Source of the DNA: Halobacteriales archaeon QS_5_70_15
GTDB taxonomy: Archaea; Halobacteriota; Halobacteria; Halobacteriales; Haloarculaceae
Assembly (NCBI GenBank): GCA_003022005.1
Contig: PXRQ01000112.1
Location: 1-22,908 of the forward strand
Length of the DNA: 22,908 bases
Reading direction: 5' to 3'
Shown: one piece after another, positions 1 through 8,934 of the stretch
Numbering within the stretch: position 1 is the first letter of the stretch
Layout of the letters: each line of letters opens with the position of its first letter
Translations under genes and position numbers: made by a program
The notes under the pieces: model-generated
Seen by the model: only the letters and a program-made list of their open reading frames with translations
Databases searched by the model: none
Told to the model about the DNA's origin: nothing

Positions 1-2
1 TC

Positions 3-1238
3 GCCTACCTCGAGGCCGTCCTCTCCCGGCTGGAGTCCGCGGCGACCACGCATCGGGGAGTGAGGACGCGCCTGAACGACACGCTCGTCGCGGCCGGGTT
101 CGGCGACCTCGACCGGATCCGGCGCGTGTTACGGGCCCGGTCCCGGCCCGTGGACCCGAGCGCCGAGCGGACGCGGGCGCTGGGCGGCCCGCTCGCCGTC
201 GGCGTCGAGACCGACCCCGAATACCTCGGGGTCTCCGCCGTCGAACGGGGGTCCGCCGGATACGACGGGGACGGGACGGTCCACCCCCTCGCGGCGCGGA
301 ACGTGAACGCCTTCACGCTCCCCTATGGCGACGCCGCGGACACCGTCCTCGGGGGGCTGCTCGCCGACCAGCGGGTCGGACTCGCGACGGCCGCGCGGAC
401 GCTGCGTTCGACTCGGACCGCGGCCAACGCCACCGGGAACCGGACGCTCGAGCGTCGGCGTGCGGCGCTCGAGGGGGCCGTGAACCGGTCGCTTGGAACC
501 GTCCGCGAGCGGATGCGCGCGACCCTCCGGCGCCGTGGTGTCGGCGGGGACCGCGCGGCCCGCGGGCGTCTCGTCGACGACGCCCTCTCGCGGTGGGAGA
601 CCCCCGCTGCCCGTGCCCTCGCGGTCTCGAACGGTTCGGCGTCCCGGGCGCTTGCACGGACGGTCTCGCGGCGGACGGACGCCGACCCCGGGCCGGGGAT
701 GGCCGCGGCGCTGAACGCGACGGTGGACCGTGCGCTGGCCGACCGGTCGGTCCGCCCCCGCCGACGCCCGACCCGTCGAGCGGCGAACGCGACCCGGTCC
801 GTCGCGACCCGGGCCCTCGAGCGCGGGACCAACGTTGCCGCCGAATCCGCCGCCAGCGCGGGGGTGGGATACGTCGAGGGGCGTCTCGGCCGGTCGCTCG
901 GGGCCGTCCCGGCGGGGCTCCCGGTCGCGCCCGTCCCCGGCTACTGGGTCGCCACTCTGAACCTCTGGCACGTCACCGTCCGGGGGGAGTACGGCCGCCT
1001 CGTCGTCCGCTCCCGGCGGGGACGCCCGCCACACGGGACTCTCTCGTACGTCCGCGACGGGCGCGGCGTCCGCCTCGACGTCGACGGCGACGGCGACACC
1101 GAGCGCCTCGGACGGGCCAGTCGGGTCAGGTTCGACGTCTCCACGACGGTCGTCGTGGTCGTCCCGCCCGGGAGCCGCGGCGTCGGCGACACGAACGGCG
1201 ACGCCGACGAGCGGTCCCCGGGGTGGGACGACCGGTGA
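3..1238 (+). CDS. DUF7286-like haloarchaeal protein, 5'-truncated by window edge
   Basis: The reading frame is open from base 3, so the true start lies outside the window; the GTG at 60 is only an internal candidate. The visible ~411 residues are rich in Arg, Ala and Asn-Ala-Thr sequons, with long helical stretches. Near the C-terminus there is a beta-rich segment with a run of valines followed by PPGSRGVGDTNGDADE and a terminal SPGW. I associate that ending with the haloarchaeal DUF7286 family, usually encoded beside type II/IV secretion-pilus ATPase (TadA/GspE-like) clusters. The family's biochemical role is unknown; extracellular or membrane-associated is an inference from those neighbours, which are not visible here. 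The gene ends 78 bp before the convergent DUF4392 gene. I am fairly sure of the coding call and less sure of the family name. Confidence 0.72.
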   Translation, partial: AYLEAVLSRLESAATTHRGVRTRLNDTLVAAGFGDLDRIRRVLRARSRPVDPSAERTRALGGPLAVGVETDPEYLGVSAVERGSAGYDGDGTVHPLAARNVNAFTLPYGDAADTVLGGLLADQRVGLATAARTLRSTRTAANATGNRTLERRRAALEGAVNRSLGTVRERMRATLRRRGVGGDRAARGRLVDDALSRWETPAARALAVSNGSASRALARTVSRRTDADPGPGMAAALNATVDRALADRSVRPRRRPTRRAANATRSVATRALERGTNVAAESAASAGVGYVEGRLGRSLGAVPAGLPVAPVPGYWVATLNLWHVTVRGEYGRLVVRSRRGRPPHGTLSYVRDGRGVRLDVDGDGDTERLGRASRVRFDVSTTVVVVVPPGSRGVGDTNGDADERSPGWDDR

Positions 1239-1316
1239 AGGACCGACCGCGGTCCGATCGGTTGCAACGACGGAGTGATCGAACCGCCGTCGGCTCGTCG
1301 GGCCCCGGCAGGGCCG

Positions 1317-2287
1317 CTAGAACGGCCGGTCGAGCGTCGTGAGTCCCGTCCCGACGATGTCGTTGAGTATCGCGACGACCCCGCGGTTCGTCGCCTCCGA
1401 GGTCCCGTCGACCATCGGAACCGGTCGGGCGTGGATGCCGTCGTTCGACCCCTCGAGGTTCGCGTGCTCGAGCATTCGGCTCTCCTCCTCGGGGGCGTGG
1501 AGCGCCTCGGGCGTTTCGGTCAGCAGCGCGAGCACCGCGGCGACGCCGTACGCCCCCCAGTTCGAGGTTCCCCCGACGACCACCTCGTCGGCTCCCGGAC
1601 CGCGTCCCGTATGGTCCCGAACCCGAGCTCGTTCCCCCCGTCGCCGACGCCGACGGTCGGGATCCCCGCGTCCGCGGCCCGGTCGAACAGCGCGTCAACG
1701 CGGGCATACCCCTCGGGCCGCTCCTGCCCCGTTATGGAGTGGATGACGCCCGCCTCGTTGGGCCCGAGCTTCTCCACCGAGACGACCGCGGCGGGGTCGT
1801 GCTCCTCGACGAGCCGCTCGGCGGCCCCCTCGGCCGCCGACCGCGTCTCGGGGTAGGACTCGAGCGTCGTCGCGTTCCGCCGTTCGACCAACCGTTCGTG
1901 GGCGACGTCGTTCAGGCCGCAGGCCCGCGTCGCCGCCCGGAGCGGTGGCAGGTGTCGCTCCTCCGTGAGCAGGACGGGTCGTGCGCCGAGGGCGAGCGCG
2001 AGCGCACGCGCCAGGCTCGCCGCCCCGAGCGGGCCGTCGGTCTCGCCCCGTGGCAGCCAGGGCGGCGCGCCGGCCCCCGTCGCGATCAGGACGACGTCCT
2101 CCCCCTCGACGGCCTCGAAAAGGGTCCGGCCGGCCGACAGGCAGAGCGGTCCCCCCATCGCCTCGCGGGCGGCGTCGTACAGGTCGTGGATGACCCCCGA
2201 CGGTACGTTCTCGGACCGCGCTCGGATCTCCGTCGTGACGACCCCGTCGATGCTGATAGCTTCGGCCTCGTGTCCGTTCGCCATCAT
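1317..2287 (-). pseudogene. DUF4392 / glutamate cyclase-like protein, 1-nt frameshift
   Basis: The N-terminal part (ATG at 2287, a second ATG at 2284) reads through GVVTTEIRARSENVPSG, an ATGAGAPPW segment and SVEKLGPNEAGVIHS, then GVGDGGNELGFGTIRDAV. These are typical of DUF4392 proteins, related to the C-terminal domain of D-glutamate cyclase. At about 1590-1592 the frame breaks: the original frame continues as unrelated Arg/Ser-rich sequence, while the next frame gives DEVVVGGTSNWGAYGVAAVL, the expected C-terminus, and stops at 1317. One extra G at the GG dinucleotide 1590-1591 would restore a ~324-residue protein. The rest shows no decay, so a recent mutation or a sequencing error are both possible. 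The gene is divergent from the histidine kinase, with A/T-rich DNA between them for two promoters. Confidence 0.85.
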
Positions 2288-2407
2288 TTCCGGTGGAACC
2301 TCCGTCCGACCCACTCCCGCCGAGAGGCACTTGGCTGCTCGGGTCCGCCGGATGACGGGTCGGCGATCCGCGGCCGTCGAGTTTATTCCGGGACGGAAAT
2401 TCGATGT

Positions 2408-2419
2408 TTTATTTATATA
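2408..2419 (+). promoter_or_regulatory. TATA box of the histidine kinase gene
   Basis: TTTATTTATATA is the only strongly A/T-rich stretch in the divergent intergenic region. It is centred about 30 bp before the ATG at 2446, as expected for an archaeal TATA box feeding a leaderless or near-leaderless transcript. This spacing supports ATG 2446 over the in-frame ATG at 2404, which precedes the box. Confidence 0.6.
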
Positions 2420-2445
2420 CGTTCGGAAATATCCTACGCCCGATC

Positions 2446-4088
2446 ATGACCGCGGTGCTGTGGACGATCCGAGTGCTCGACGTCGCCGCCGCCGCGGCCG
2501 TCGGGGTCCTGCTCGTCCTCGCGTTGACCACCGTCAAGCGGCCGGAACGGCGGTTCCTCGTTCCCATGCTGGTGGGCGTCGAGGCATGGGTGCTGGGCGA
2601 CCTGATCGCCAAGTCGCCGGTCGGTCCCGGTGTCGTCGGTGCCGCGGTGATCCTCCAGCTCGTCGTCTCGGGGGGTGTCGTCCTCTGTCTGCTGCTGTTC
2701 GTCCTCGCGTACACCGGTCGTGGGGACGCGATACGGGCGCCGCTGGTCGGGCTCCTGCTCGTCGAGCCGCTGGGGTTCGGCCTGCTCGCCCTGACTGACC
2801 CGGCCCACCGGCTGGTCCTCGGCGACTCGGTCCCCTCGCACTCCGTCGTCGAGGTCGCGGGCCCCGCCCTGCTCGGGCACGTCGCGTACTCCTACCTCCT
2901 GGTCGCGGTCGCCCTCCTCCTGGCCGGCGAGCTCCTCTACCGGGCGGCGTTCGTCTACCGCCGGCAGGCGATCGCGTTCGTGATCGGCATCGCCGCGCCG
3001 TTCCTCGGCAACGTCCTCTACTTCTTCACGCCGGTGTCGGTCGACCTCACGCCCGTCATGTTCGTCGTCACGGGCGGGGCACTGACCTACGCCGCGCTCC
3101 GGGCGGACCTCCTGGAGCTCTCCCCGATGGCCCGGCCGTCCTCGAGACGATCAGCAACGGGATCCTGGTGCTCGACCGACACGGGGCCGTCCTCGACAGC
3201 ACCCCCCCGGCCCACCGACTCATCGGCCTCGACGGGCCGGTCGCGGTCGGCCGGCCGCTGACCGAGCTGGGTCCCGTCCGGTCGGAGCCGTTCGACCGTC
3301 TCGTCGAGAGCATCCCCCCCGAGCGGGAGCGAGGGTTCGAACTCGAGGTCGGGGACCGGATCCTCGACGTGGGGATGACCCCGCTCACCGGCCCGCGGGA
3401 GCGTTCGGTCGGCGCAGTGGTGGCCCTCCACGACATCACCGAGCGGGAACGACAGCGACGGGCGCTGCGACGGCAGCGGGAACGGCTCGACCGGTTCGCG
3501 GGCGTCGTCTCCCACGACCTGCGCAACCCGCTGAACGTCGCCGCGGCCGGGATCACCCTGGCCAGGGAGGGGGGTGACCCCGAGCAGCTGGACTCCGCGC
3601 TCGATGCCCTCGAGCGGATGGAGGGGATCCTCGAGGAGACGCCGACCCTCGCACGCCAGGGCGAGTCCATCGGCGACACGGAGGCCGTCGACCTCGACGA
3701 ACTGTGCGAGGACTGCTGGGGGATGATCGAGGCGGAGGCGGCCACCATCGAGGTCGAGCCGGCGACGGTGCGGGGCGACCCGACCCGGCTCGGACAGCTG
3801 TTCGAAAACCTGTTCGGGAACGCCGTCGAGCACGCCGGCGAGGACGTCACCGTCCGGGTCGCGTCGCTGCCCGACGGGTTCTACGTCGAGGACGACGGCC
3901 CCGGCATCCCGGCCGACCGGCGCGACGACGTCCTCGAACCCGGGTACTCCGCCGACGGCGGGACCGGTCTCGGCCTGGCCATCGTCGAGGAGATCGCGGG
4001 GGCCCACGGCTGGGAGTTCGGGGTCACCGCCGGCCGGGACGGCGGGGCCCGGTTCGAGTTCACCGAGGTCGCGTTCGTCGAGGAGTAG
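2446..4088 (+). pseudogene. 7TM-sensor histidine kinase, 1-nt frameshift between sensor and kinase
   Basis: From ATG 2446 the first ~225 residues form about seven hydrophobic helices, matching the HisKA_7TM sensor architecture of haloarchaea. The frame breaks at about 3130-3137. The first frame becomes low-complexity RPSSRRSATGS, while the frame one base over reads AVLETISNGILVLDRHGAV, a normal start of a PAS domain. One missing C in the CCC run at 3131-3133 (Met-Ala-Pro-Ala-Val) would repair it, giving ~547 residues. Downstream are a PAS domain, the HisKA H-box SHDLRNPLN, an N-box with FGNAVEHAG, DDGPGIP, and the G2 box GTGLGLAIVEEI. Every catalytic motif of a sensor kinase is therefore intact. 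Signal and partner regulator are unknown; no response regulator is visible nearby. If the frameshift is real, the kinase part would lack its membrane sensor. Confidence 0.88.
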
Positions 4089-4156
4089 CCCCCTGTCCTC
4101 ACCGGGGCCCTGATGACTCTCTTCCGGTCCCACTCTCTCGCCTCCTCCTCTGTCTC

Positions 4157-4549
4157 AGTGGTGCTTCACCTCTCGACTTGCGAGTTCACCGCTTCCTCGA
4201 CAGACCGTTAATATCGACTCCTGATAGAAACAGCGTGCGAGATGGTCGAAAAAGCGAACAGGGCGGCCGAAGAATCCGGTGGTCTACTTTCGGTGTTCGG
4301 TGAGTATTACGATCTCCCCTCATGGGTGCTGCCGACTTGGGTGACACAATTGGCGTTCTACAGTCCTCATTTGGTGCTGATTATTGGGCTCACGTGGGGA
4401 CGCTTCGAGTGGCTTCTGTGGCGCCGCACGACTTCACCGTAAGTGACGGACTCGCGCTGTATATCTTACACGCGCTGAGAGAACTATCCGCCACGAAATA
4501 AGTGAGTTAGTGGCGTGTGAACTCGCAAGTCCGTGGTCGAGGAACCACT
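4157..4549. mobile_element. Element E1: 393-bp inverted-repeat element with 66-aa cargo ORF
   Basis: Both ends begin AGTGGT (left at 4157, right as ACCACT ending at 4549). They contain the perfect 14-bp inverted repeat ACTTGCGAGTTCAC (4176-4189) / GTGAACTCGCAAGT (4517-4530), within ~33-bp imperfect termini. The left ~86 bp aligns without gaps to 8231-8316 (56 of 86 identical by eye). The right 81 bp (4469-4549) aligns without gaps to 9135-9215 (57 of 81). The interior does not match E2. The left end holds a TATA-like GTTAATATC (4207-4215) and ends in an ATG context, as the left end of an insertion sequence would. I do not recognise the parental IS, and no target duplication is obvious. Confidence 0.65.
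4242..4442 (+). CDS. 66-aa hydrophobic peptide inside element E1
   Basis: The ATG at 4242 sits directly at the end of the conserved left terminus of E1, about 31 bp after GTTAATATC, so it is well placed for leaderless expression. The product has a charged N-terminus (MVEKANRAAEES) and a Trp/Tyr/Phe-rich hydrophobic second half, with one likely membrane helix around residues 35-55 and a basic C-terminus. Its base composition is lower in GC than its neighbours. It resembles no family I know and is not a recognisable transposase. It may be a real cargo peptide, or an accidental ORF created where the transposase of a parent element once began. Confidence 0.4.
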   Translation: MVEKANRAAEESGGLLSVFGEYYDLPSWVLPTWVTQLAFYSPHLVLIIGLTWGRFEWLLWRRTTSP

Positions 4550-4646
4550 CGGTCCTCCCCTTGCCGACGGTCGCGGCGATGCGGCGGGAACGGATGTCGG
4601 CGGCGGCAGGGACGAGGATCCCGGGAGCCGTGGAGTCGGCGGCGGA

Positions 4647-4654
4647 CATATATC
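4647..4654 (+). promoter_or_regulatory. TATA box of the creatininase-family gene
   Basis: CATATATC is centred about 27 bp before the ATG at 4677, in otherwise GC-rich DNA. The spacing decides the start codon: the in-frame upstream extension to 4533 has Gly/Arg-rich composition and would begin before the promoter. The box lies outside element E1. Confidence 0.6.
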
Positions 4655-4676
4655 GGATGCTGCCCACGGCGGACGC

Positions 4677-5477
4677 ATGTACGAGACCATCGGTCGTTCG
4701 CCAGTCGAGTGGGCCGGCAAGACCGCACCCGAGGTCCGGGAGACCGCCGAGCGCGACGGGTCGGTGCTCGTCGTCCCGGTCGCGAGCCTCGAGCAGCACG
4801 GGCCGCACATGCCCACCATCACCGACACGCTCCTGTGTACGGCGGTGGTTCGGACGGGGGCGGAGGCCGCCGCCGAGGACGACGTTCCCGTTCTGACGAC
4901 CCCGCCGGTGTGGACCGGTCAGTCCCGTCACCACCTCCCGTTCGGCGGGACGGCGTCGCTCGACGTCCGGACGCTGCTGTCGGTCCTCGAACACCTCGCG
5001 GAGACGACGCTCGGGAACGGGTTCGACGCGCTGCTGTTCACCAATGGCCACGGCGGGAACGTCAACACCCTCGGGACCGCCGTCCAGGAGATCGGCGAGG
5101 CACGGGACGCCGAGGTCCTCGGGCTCACGTACTTCGACGTCGCGCCCGACGCCGTGGCGTCGATCCGCGAGAGCGAAACCGGGGGGATCAGCCACGCCGG
5201 CGAGATGGAAACCTCGGTGATGCTCCACCTCCGGCCCGATCTCGTCCGCGAGGACCGCATCGAGGGGACGCCGAACCGGAAGCCGTACGAGGGGGAGTCC
5301 GAGGACCTCATGGATTCGGGGTACCTCTCGGTCGGTCGGCCGTTCTCGGCGCACACGGAGTCGGGCGCCTTGGGCCAGCCGGAACTCGCGACCGCCGAGA
5401 AGGGCGAGGCGTTCTTCGAGGCGTTCCGCGACGGGTTCGCCGGCCTGCTCCGCGAACTCCACGCGGCACACGCTTGA
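4677..5477 (+). CDS. Creatininase-family amidohydrolase
   Basis: A 266-residue protein, the usual length of the creatininase/MftE/FAPy-deformylase (ArfB) superfamily, cytoplasmic and metal-dependent. Visible family motifs are PVASLEQHGPHMP (residues 34-46; likely ligands E39 and H41), TDTLL (D50), the FTNGHGGNVN signature (residues 121-130; H125) and ISHAGEMETS (residues 171-180; E178). These correspond to the two-metal site of creatininase. Substrate cannot be read from sequence: haloarchaeal members are annotated variously as creatininase or mycofactocin/riboflavin-pathway amide hydrolases, and no pathway genes lie beside it. The start at 4677 is supported by the TATA box and by alignment of the conserved N-terminus. 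The gene lies 127 bp downstream of E1 and 164 bp upstream of the amylase gene. Confidence 0.9.
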   Translation: MYETIGRSPVEWAGKTAPEVRETAERDGSVLVVPVASLEQHGPHMPTITDTLLCTAVVRTGAEAAAEDDVPVLTTPPVWTGQSRHHLPFGGTASLDVRTLLSVLEHLAETTLGNGFDALLFTNGHGGNVNTLGTAVQEIGEARDAEVLGLTYFDVAPDAVASIRESETGGISHAGEMETSVMLHLRPDLVREDRIEGTPNRKPYEGESEDLMDSGYLSVGRPFSAHTESGALGQPELATAEKGEAFFEAFRDGFAGLLRELHAAHA

Positions 5478-5540
5478 TAAGCCCTCGACTCGGCCGAGCC
5501 GGTCCGCGCGTACGCGCTCGAGAATTCGGTCGATGTCCCT

Positions 5541-5604
5541 GGCCGCCGGGGAGGGATCCGAACGCGATCGAGGGCCACCGGGGAGGGATCCGAACGTGAC
5601 CACT
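5541..5604. repeat. Two 32-bp direct repeats upstream of the amylase gene
   Basis: GGCC(G/A)CCGGGGAGGGATC plus CGAACG occurs at 5541-5564 and again at 5573-5596, with a period of 32 bp. The 19-bp core (5546-5564 and 5578-5596) is identical. It lies in the intergenic region 38-100 bp before the amylase start at 5642. It could be a duplicated regulator site or a simple slip duplication. Confidence 0.6.
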
Positions 5605-5641
5605 GGACCCCGAACCGGCCGACGTGGGACGGTGATCGACG

Positions 5642-8227
5642 ATGTCGGTCCCGTCGATCCCGACACGCCCGTTTACTACCTCCGGCGACAACGCCCGTCC
5701 GGTGAGGGACCGATTCGCCCCACGGACGCCCGTCGAGTCGCACCATCCAGGGCCGCCGCGGTTCGTCAGCGTCGGCGAGCCGATCCGCGACCCCGTCTTC
5801 GTTCTCGGGGCCGACACCACCGGCCTGGGCGTCGACGTCGACGTCGAGGTCGGGGGCCACGACGGGTTCGCGCCGCGCCTGCCTCGCCTCGGACGCGACC
5901 CCGAGGCCTACGCCCCGGGGGACTTCGAGTGGTCGATCGTCTCCGCGCCGGCCGGGAGCGACGGCGACGTGCTCTCGTTCGCGACGTCGACGACGGCCGT
6001 CCCCCGGTTCGACGCCGGCCGCGACCACGCCGCCGAGTTCGAGGCGGACACCCCGGGCCGGTACCTGCTCGAACTCGACGCGCCAGACGGGACCCACGAA
6101 CTGACCGTCCACGCGTTCCCCGAACCGACCGACGACCCGCCGCCGCGACTCGGGCTCGAGGCGGAGTTCGACCGCCGGGGCGGACGGTTCCGGGTCGAGT
6201 CGAACGCCGCGCTCGCGCCGGACAGCGACGCGGCGCCCGGCGAACCCCGCGTCGCGTTCCTGGCCGACGACCGCGACCCCCTGTCGACCGACGGGATCGC
6301 GGTCGGTCCGGACGGCAGGTCGGCGACGGTTCCGGCTGACGCGCTCGATGGCGAACCGTGCCGCGTCCACGCCGCCGCGTTTGACGGCCGGCGGGCGAGC
6401 GTGGCGGACGTCGTCGAACTCCGCCCCGACGGCGGGGTCGAACTGCCGAACCGTCCCCCGGAGTGGCTCCACGACGCGGTCGTCTACCAGGTCTTCCCGC
6501 GGTCGTGGGCGGGCGAGCGCGGCGCGACGACGTTCCGGACGCTCGTCGAGGGCGACCCGGAGACGGGCGCCCGGGGCGTCGACTACCTCGCGGACCTCGG
6601 CGTCGACGTCGTGTGGCTCACGCCGGTCGTGCCCGCCGGGAGCGTCGAGGCCGAGCGCCCGGGCGGCGGCCCCCACGGCTACGACACGACGGACTACTTC
6701 GGCGTCGCCGCCGACCTCGCACCGTCGGGGACGGACCCGCTCGAGGCCTACGCCGCGTTCGTCGACGCCTGTCACGACCGGGGGATACGGGTCTGCTTCG
6801 ATCTCGTCGTCAGTCACGCCGGATGGGGGATCGAGGAGTTCGCGTCGACCGTCGCGGCCTCGACGGGGCGTGGCCCGTCCGGAAGCCGGGGGGACGGCCC
6901 GGACCCGTTCCGGGTCCTGCGGTGGGACGAGCGCGCGCGGACGTTCGACTGGTGGGACCGGGTCGACGTTCCGCGGTACGCCCGGGACGGGACGGTCCTC
7001 GAGACGGCGCCCCGTCAGACCGGGTTCGCCGACATCCGGTCGATGCCGAACTGGAACTACGGGAACGTCGCCGCGCGGGAGTACCTGCTCGGGGTGGTCG
7101 ACTTCTGGTCGCGGGCGGTCGGCGTCGACGGGTTCCGCTGTGACATCGCGTTCGGCGTCCAGCACGGGTTCTGGCGGGAGGTGCGCGAACTCGTCCGGGC
7201 GAACGACGCCGAATTCTTCATGCTCGACGAGGCCGTCCCGAACGACCCCGCGTTCGCCGAGAGCCAGTTCGACGCCCACGTCGACACGACCGGGTTCACC
7301 TACGCCGCACAGGACCTCGTGCGGGGGCTGTCGGACCGCCGCGACGCACCCGAACGCGCCCGGGATCCCGACGACCGCGGGGAGTCCCACTCACGTTCAC
7401 GCTCGCACCCCGACTCGCTCGTCGAGACGGTGCTGGACCGCCGGAACCGGGGGCATCCCGACCACTCGCTGCTTCTGAACAGCATCGAGAACCACGACGA
7501 GCACCGCCTGCTCAACGTCGCGACGGTCGACCCGCTCGCCCCCGATCACGACGAGGTCACCGACGCGGAGTGGGACCGCGCGATGGGCCTCCAGCGGGCG
7601 GCCTTCGCCGCGGCCGTCACCCTGCCCGGCGTTCCGACCGTCTACTACGGCGCGGAGCGGGCGATCAGCCGCTACGGGACGGGGCGTGTCCAGAACGAGG
7701 GCGACGGGGGCGACGGGACCGAGGGGGCCAGCGGGGACGACAGGACCGACGGGGCCGACGCCGTCGACGGGACTGACGATGACCGCGGACGCACCCCCGG
7801 CGGCGCGATCGACCCGGACGCCGACGTCCGCCCGGGGGGCCGCCAGCGCGCGTTCGTGAACTGGGGGCGGTACGACGAGACACACCTGGCGTTCTACCGC
7901 CGGCTGATCGAGTGCTACCACGACCTCGACGCGCTCGGCGCGGACGCCGCGCTGGACCCGCTCGGGACGGGGACCGACGCGGCGGTGACGTGCTTCGTCC
8001 GCGACGCGAGCGGCCTCGGCGACGTCTCCGGTCCCGAGTCGGTGTTCGTCGCGGTGAACTTCGAGTCCGACCCGGTCGAGGTTGACCTCCCGCCGGCGGT
8101 CGACCCGACCGACCTCGCCGGGCGCTCGACGGCCACCGGTTCGACGGTCACCGTCGACACCGTCGGCGCCTTCCCGCTCGACCGGCCGCTCGACGGGCTC
8201 CCCGTCGTCCGGCGGACCGCGGAGTGA
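5642..8227 (+). CDS. GH13 alpha-amylase family glycosidase
   Basis: An 861-residue alpha-glucan hydrolase or transglycosidase. Residues ~30-270 form beta-rich N-terminal domains starting at HHPGPPRFVSVGEP, the conserved start in haloarchaeal homologues. The catalytic (beta/alpha)8 barrel begins near HDAVVYQVFPRSW. GH13 regions: region I DLVVSHAG (387-394, with Ser391 where Asn is usual), region II GFRCDIAF with nucleophile D501, region III FMLDEAV with acid/base E530, region IV ENHD with D619. The full catalytic triad is present. A disordered Asp/Gly-rich insert (about 686-727) precedes GGRQRAFVNW, and a beta-sandwich C-terminal domain follows. No signal peptide is evident, suggesting intracellular maltodextrin metabolism. 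The GTG at 5702 is an alternative start, because residues 1-30 are unconserved in character. E2 starts 3 bp after the stop. Confidence 0.92.
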   Translation: MSVPSIPTRPFTTSGDNARPVRDRFAPRTPVESHHPGPPRFVSVGEPIRDPVFVLGADTTGLGVDVDVEVGGHDGFAPRLPRLGRDPEAYAPGDFEWSIVSAPAGSDGDVLSFATSTTAVPRFDAGRDHAAEFEADTPGRYLLELDAPDGTHELTVHAFPEPTDDPPPRLGLEAEFDRRGGRFRVESNAALAPDSDAAPGEPRVAFLADDRDPLSTDGIAVGPDGRSATVPADALDGEPCRVHAAAFDGRRASVADVVELRPDGGVELPNRPPEWLHDAVVYQVFPRSWAGERGATTFRTLVEGDPETGARGVDYLADLGVDVVWLTPVVPAGSVEAERPGGGPHGYDTTDYFGVAADLAPSGTDPLEAYAAFVDACHDRGIRVCFDLVVSHAGWGIEEFASTVAASTGRGPSGSRGDGPDPFRVLRWDERARTFDWWDRVDVPRYARDGTVLETAPRQTGFADIRSMPNWNYGNVAAREYLLGVVDFWSRAVGVDGFRCDIAFGVQHGFWREVRELVRANDAEFFMLDEAVPNDPAFAESQFDAHVDTTGFTYAAQDLVRGLSDRRDAPERARDPDDRGESHSRSRSHPDSLVETVLDRRNRGHPDHSLLLNSIENHDEHRLLNVATVDPLAPDHDEVTDAEWDRAMGLQRAAFAAAVTLPGVPTVYYGAERAISRYGTGRVQNEGDGGDGTEGASGDDRTDGADAVDGTDDDRGRTPGGAIDPDADVRPGGRQRAFVNWGRYDETHLAFYRRLIECYHDLDALGADAALDPLGTGTDAAVTCFVRDASGLGDVSGPESVFVAVNFESDPVEVDLPPAVDPTDLAGRSTATGSTVTVDTVGAFPLDRPLDGLPVVRRTAE

Positions 8228-8386
8228 CCTAGCGGTGTGTCAAACCTCTCTTCGCGAGTTCATCACTCCAGCAGTGGGCAGATAAGATCAGACCCTGACA
8301 GAAACCGCGTGCAAGAGATAGAGCGTGAGCTCAGCAGAGGGTTCACGTAGGAGAATATCTATCGCTGAGAGTCTCTACCTGCCAAC

Positions 8387-8893
8387 CTAAAAGGACAAGA
8401 CATCCCGGATCGTGGTCATTACCCCGCTTGAGGAATCCGTGCTGGCCCGCTCCTCTTCGACGAGTCGGTCGAGTTCGTCGAAGAGGGTTTCTACTCGACG
8501 TTCGATTTCATCCCGGACTTCGCGGACGGTCTGCATATCCTGGTCGTCGGGATTCCGGAGATCCCATTCGTGCGACTGGACGCCGTACTGTGCGGGATTG
8601 AATTTCGTGATGGAGCAGCCCATCGTGACCAGATAATCGGTGTCTTTGAGAGTGTCGAGGTCGGCGACGTATTTCGGTGTCCTGTCTTCGATGTCAATCC
8701 CGACCTCGGCCATCGCTTCCACGACCTCCTCGTGCACCGCGTCAGCCGGGTCTGTTCCACCAGAGTGAATTTCGATAACGTCCTCGAAATTACGTTCGGT
8801 GCGCTCGCGCTCTGCGAAAGCGGCTGCCATCTGGCTCCGACCCGCATTGTGGACACAGACGAAATCGAGTCGTATTTTGTCAATCGGTGGCAT
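8387..8893 (-). CDS. arsC: Low-molecular-weight phosphatase / arsenate reductase (ArsC-type)
   Basis: A 168-residue protein of the LMW tyrosine phosphatase/ArsC fold, cytoplasmic. It starts with the phosphate-binding loop CVHNAGRS (C13 nucleophile, R19, S20), followed by SQMAAAFAERE. It continues with EIHSGGTDPAD, the segment DYLVTMGC, which supplies a second cysteine as in thioredoxin-coupled arsenate reductases, and WDLRNPDD, which carries the acidic general-acid position. Reduction of arsenate to arsenite is therefore the likely activity; a protein phosphatase is the alternative. No ArsR, ArsB or Acr3 gene lies beside it. Its lower GC content than the neighbouring amylase and MATE genes, and its location inside E2, suggest acquisition with the element. 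The ATG at 8893 follows an A/T-rich dyad at 8935-8950. Confidence 0.88.
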   Translation of the reverse strand: MPPIDKIRLDFVCVHNAGRSQMAAAFAERERTERNFEDVIEIHSGGTDPADAVHEEVVEAMAEVGIDIEDRTPKYVADLDTLKDTDYLVTMGCSITKFNPAQYGVQSHEWDLRNPDDQDMQTVREVRDEIERRVETLFDELDRLVEEERASTDSSSGVMTTIRDVLSF

Positions 8894-8934
8894 ACCAAAC
8901 CTCGATCATAGCCGCACAAAGAGCCTGCTATGTG

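Noticed and set aside
1126..1707. 193-codon minus-strand frame across the convergent gene ends
   Set aside because: It crosses from the antisense of the DUF7286-like gene through intergenic DNA and uses the wrong frame of the DUF4392 gene.
4928..7390. 820-codon minus-strand open frame spanning the creatininase and amylase genes
   Set aside because: It is antisense to two genes with clear catalytic motifs; its composition (Arg/Val/Glu/Pro-rich, no domains) is what high-GC shadow frames look like.
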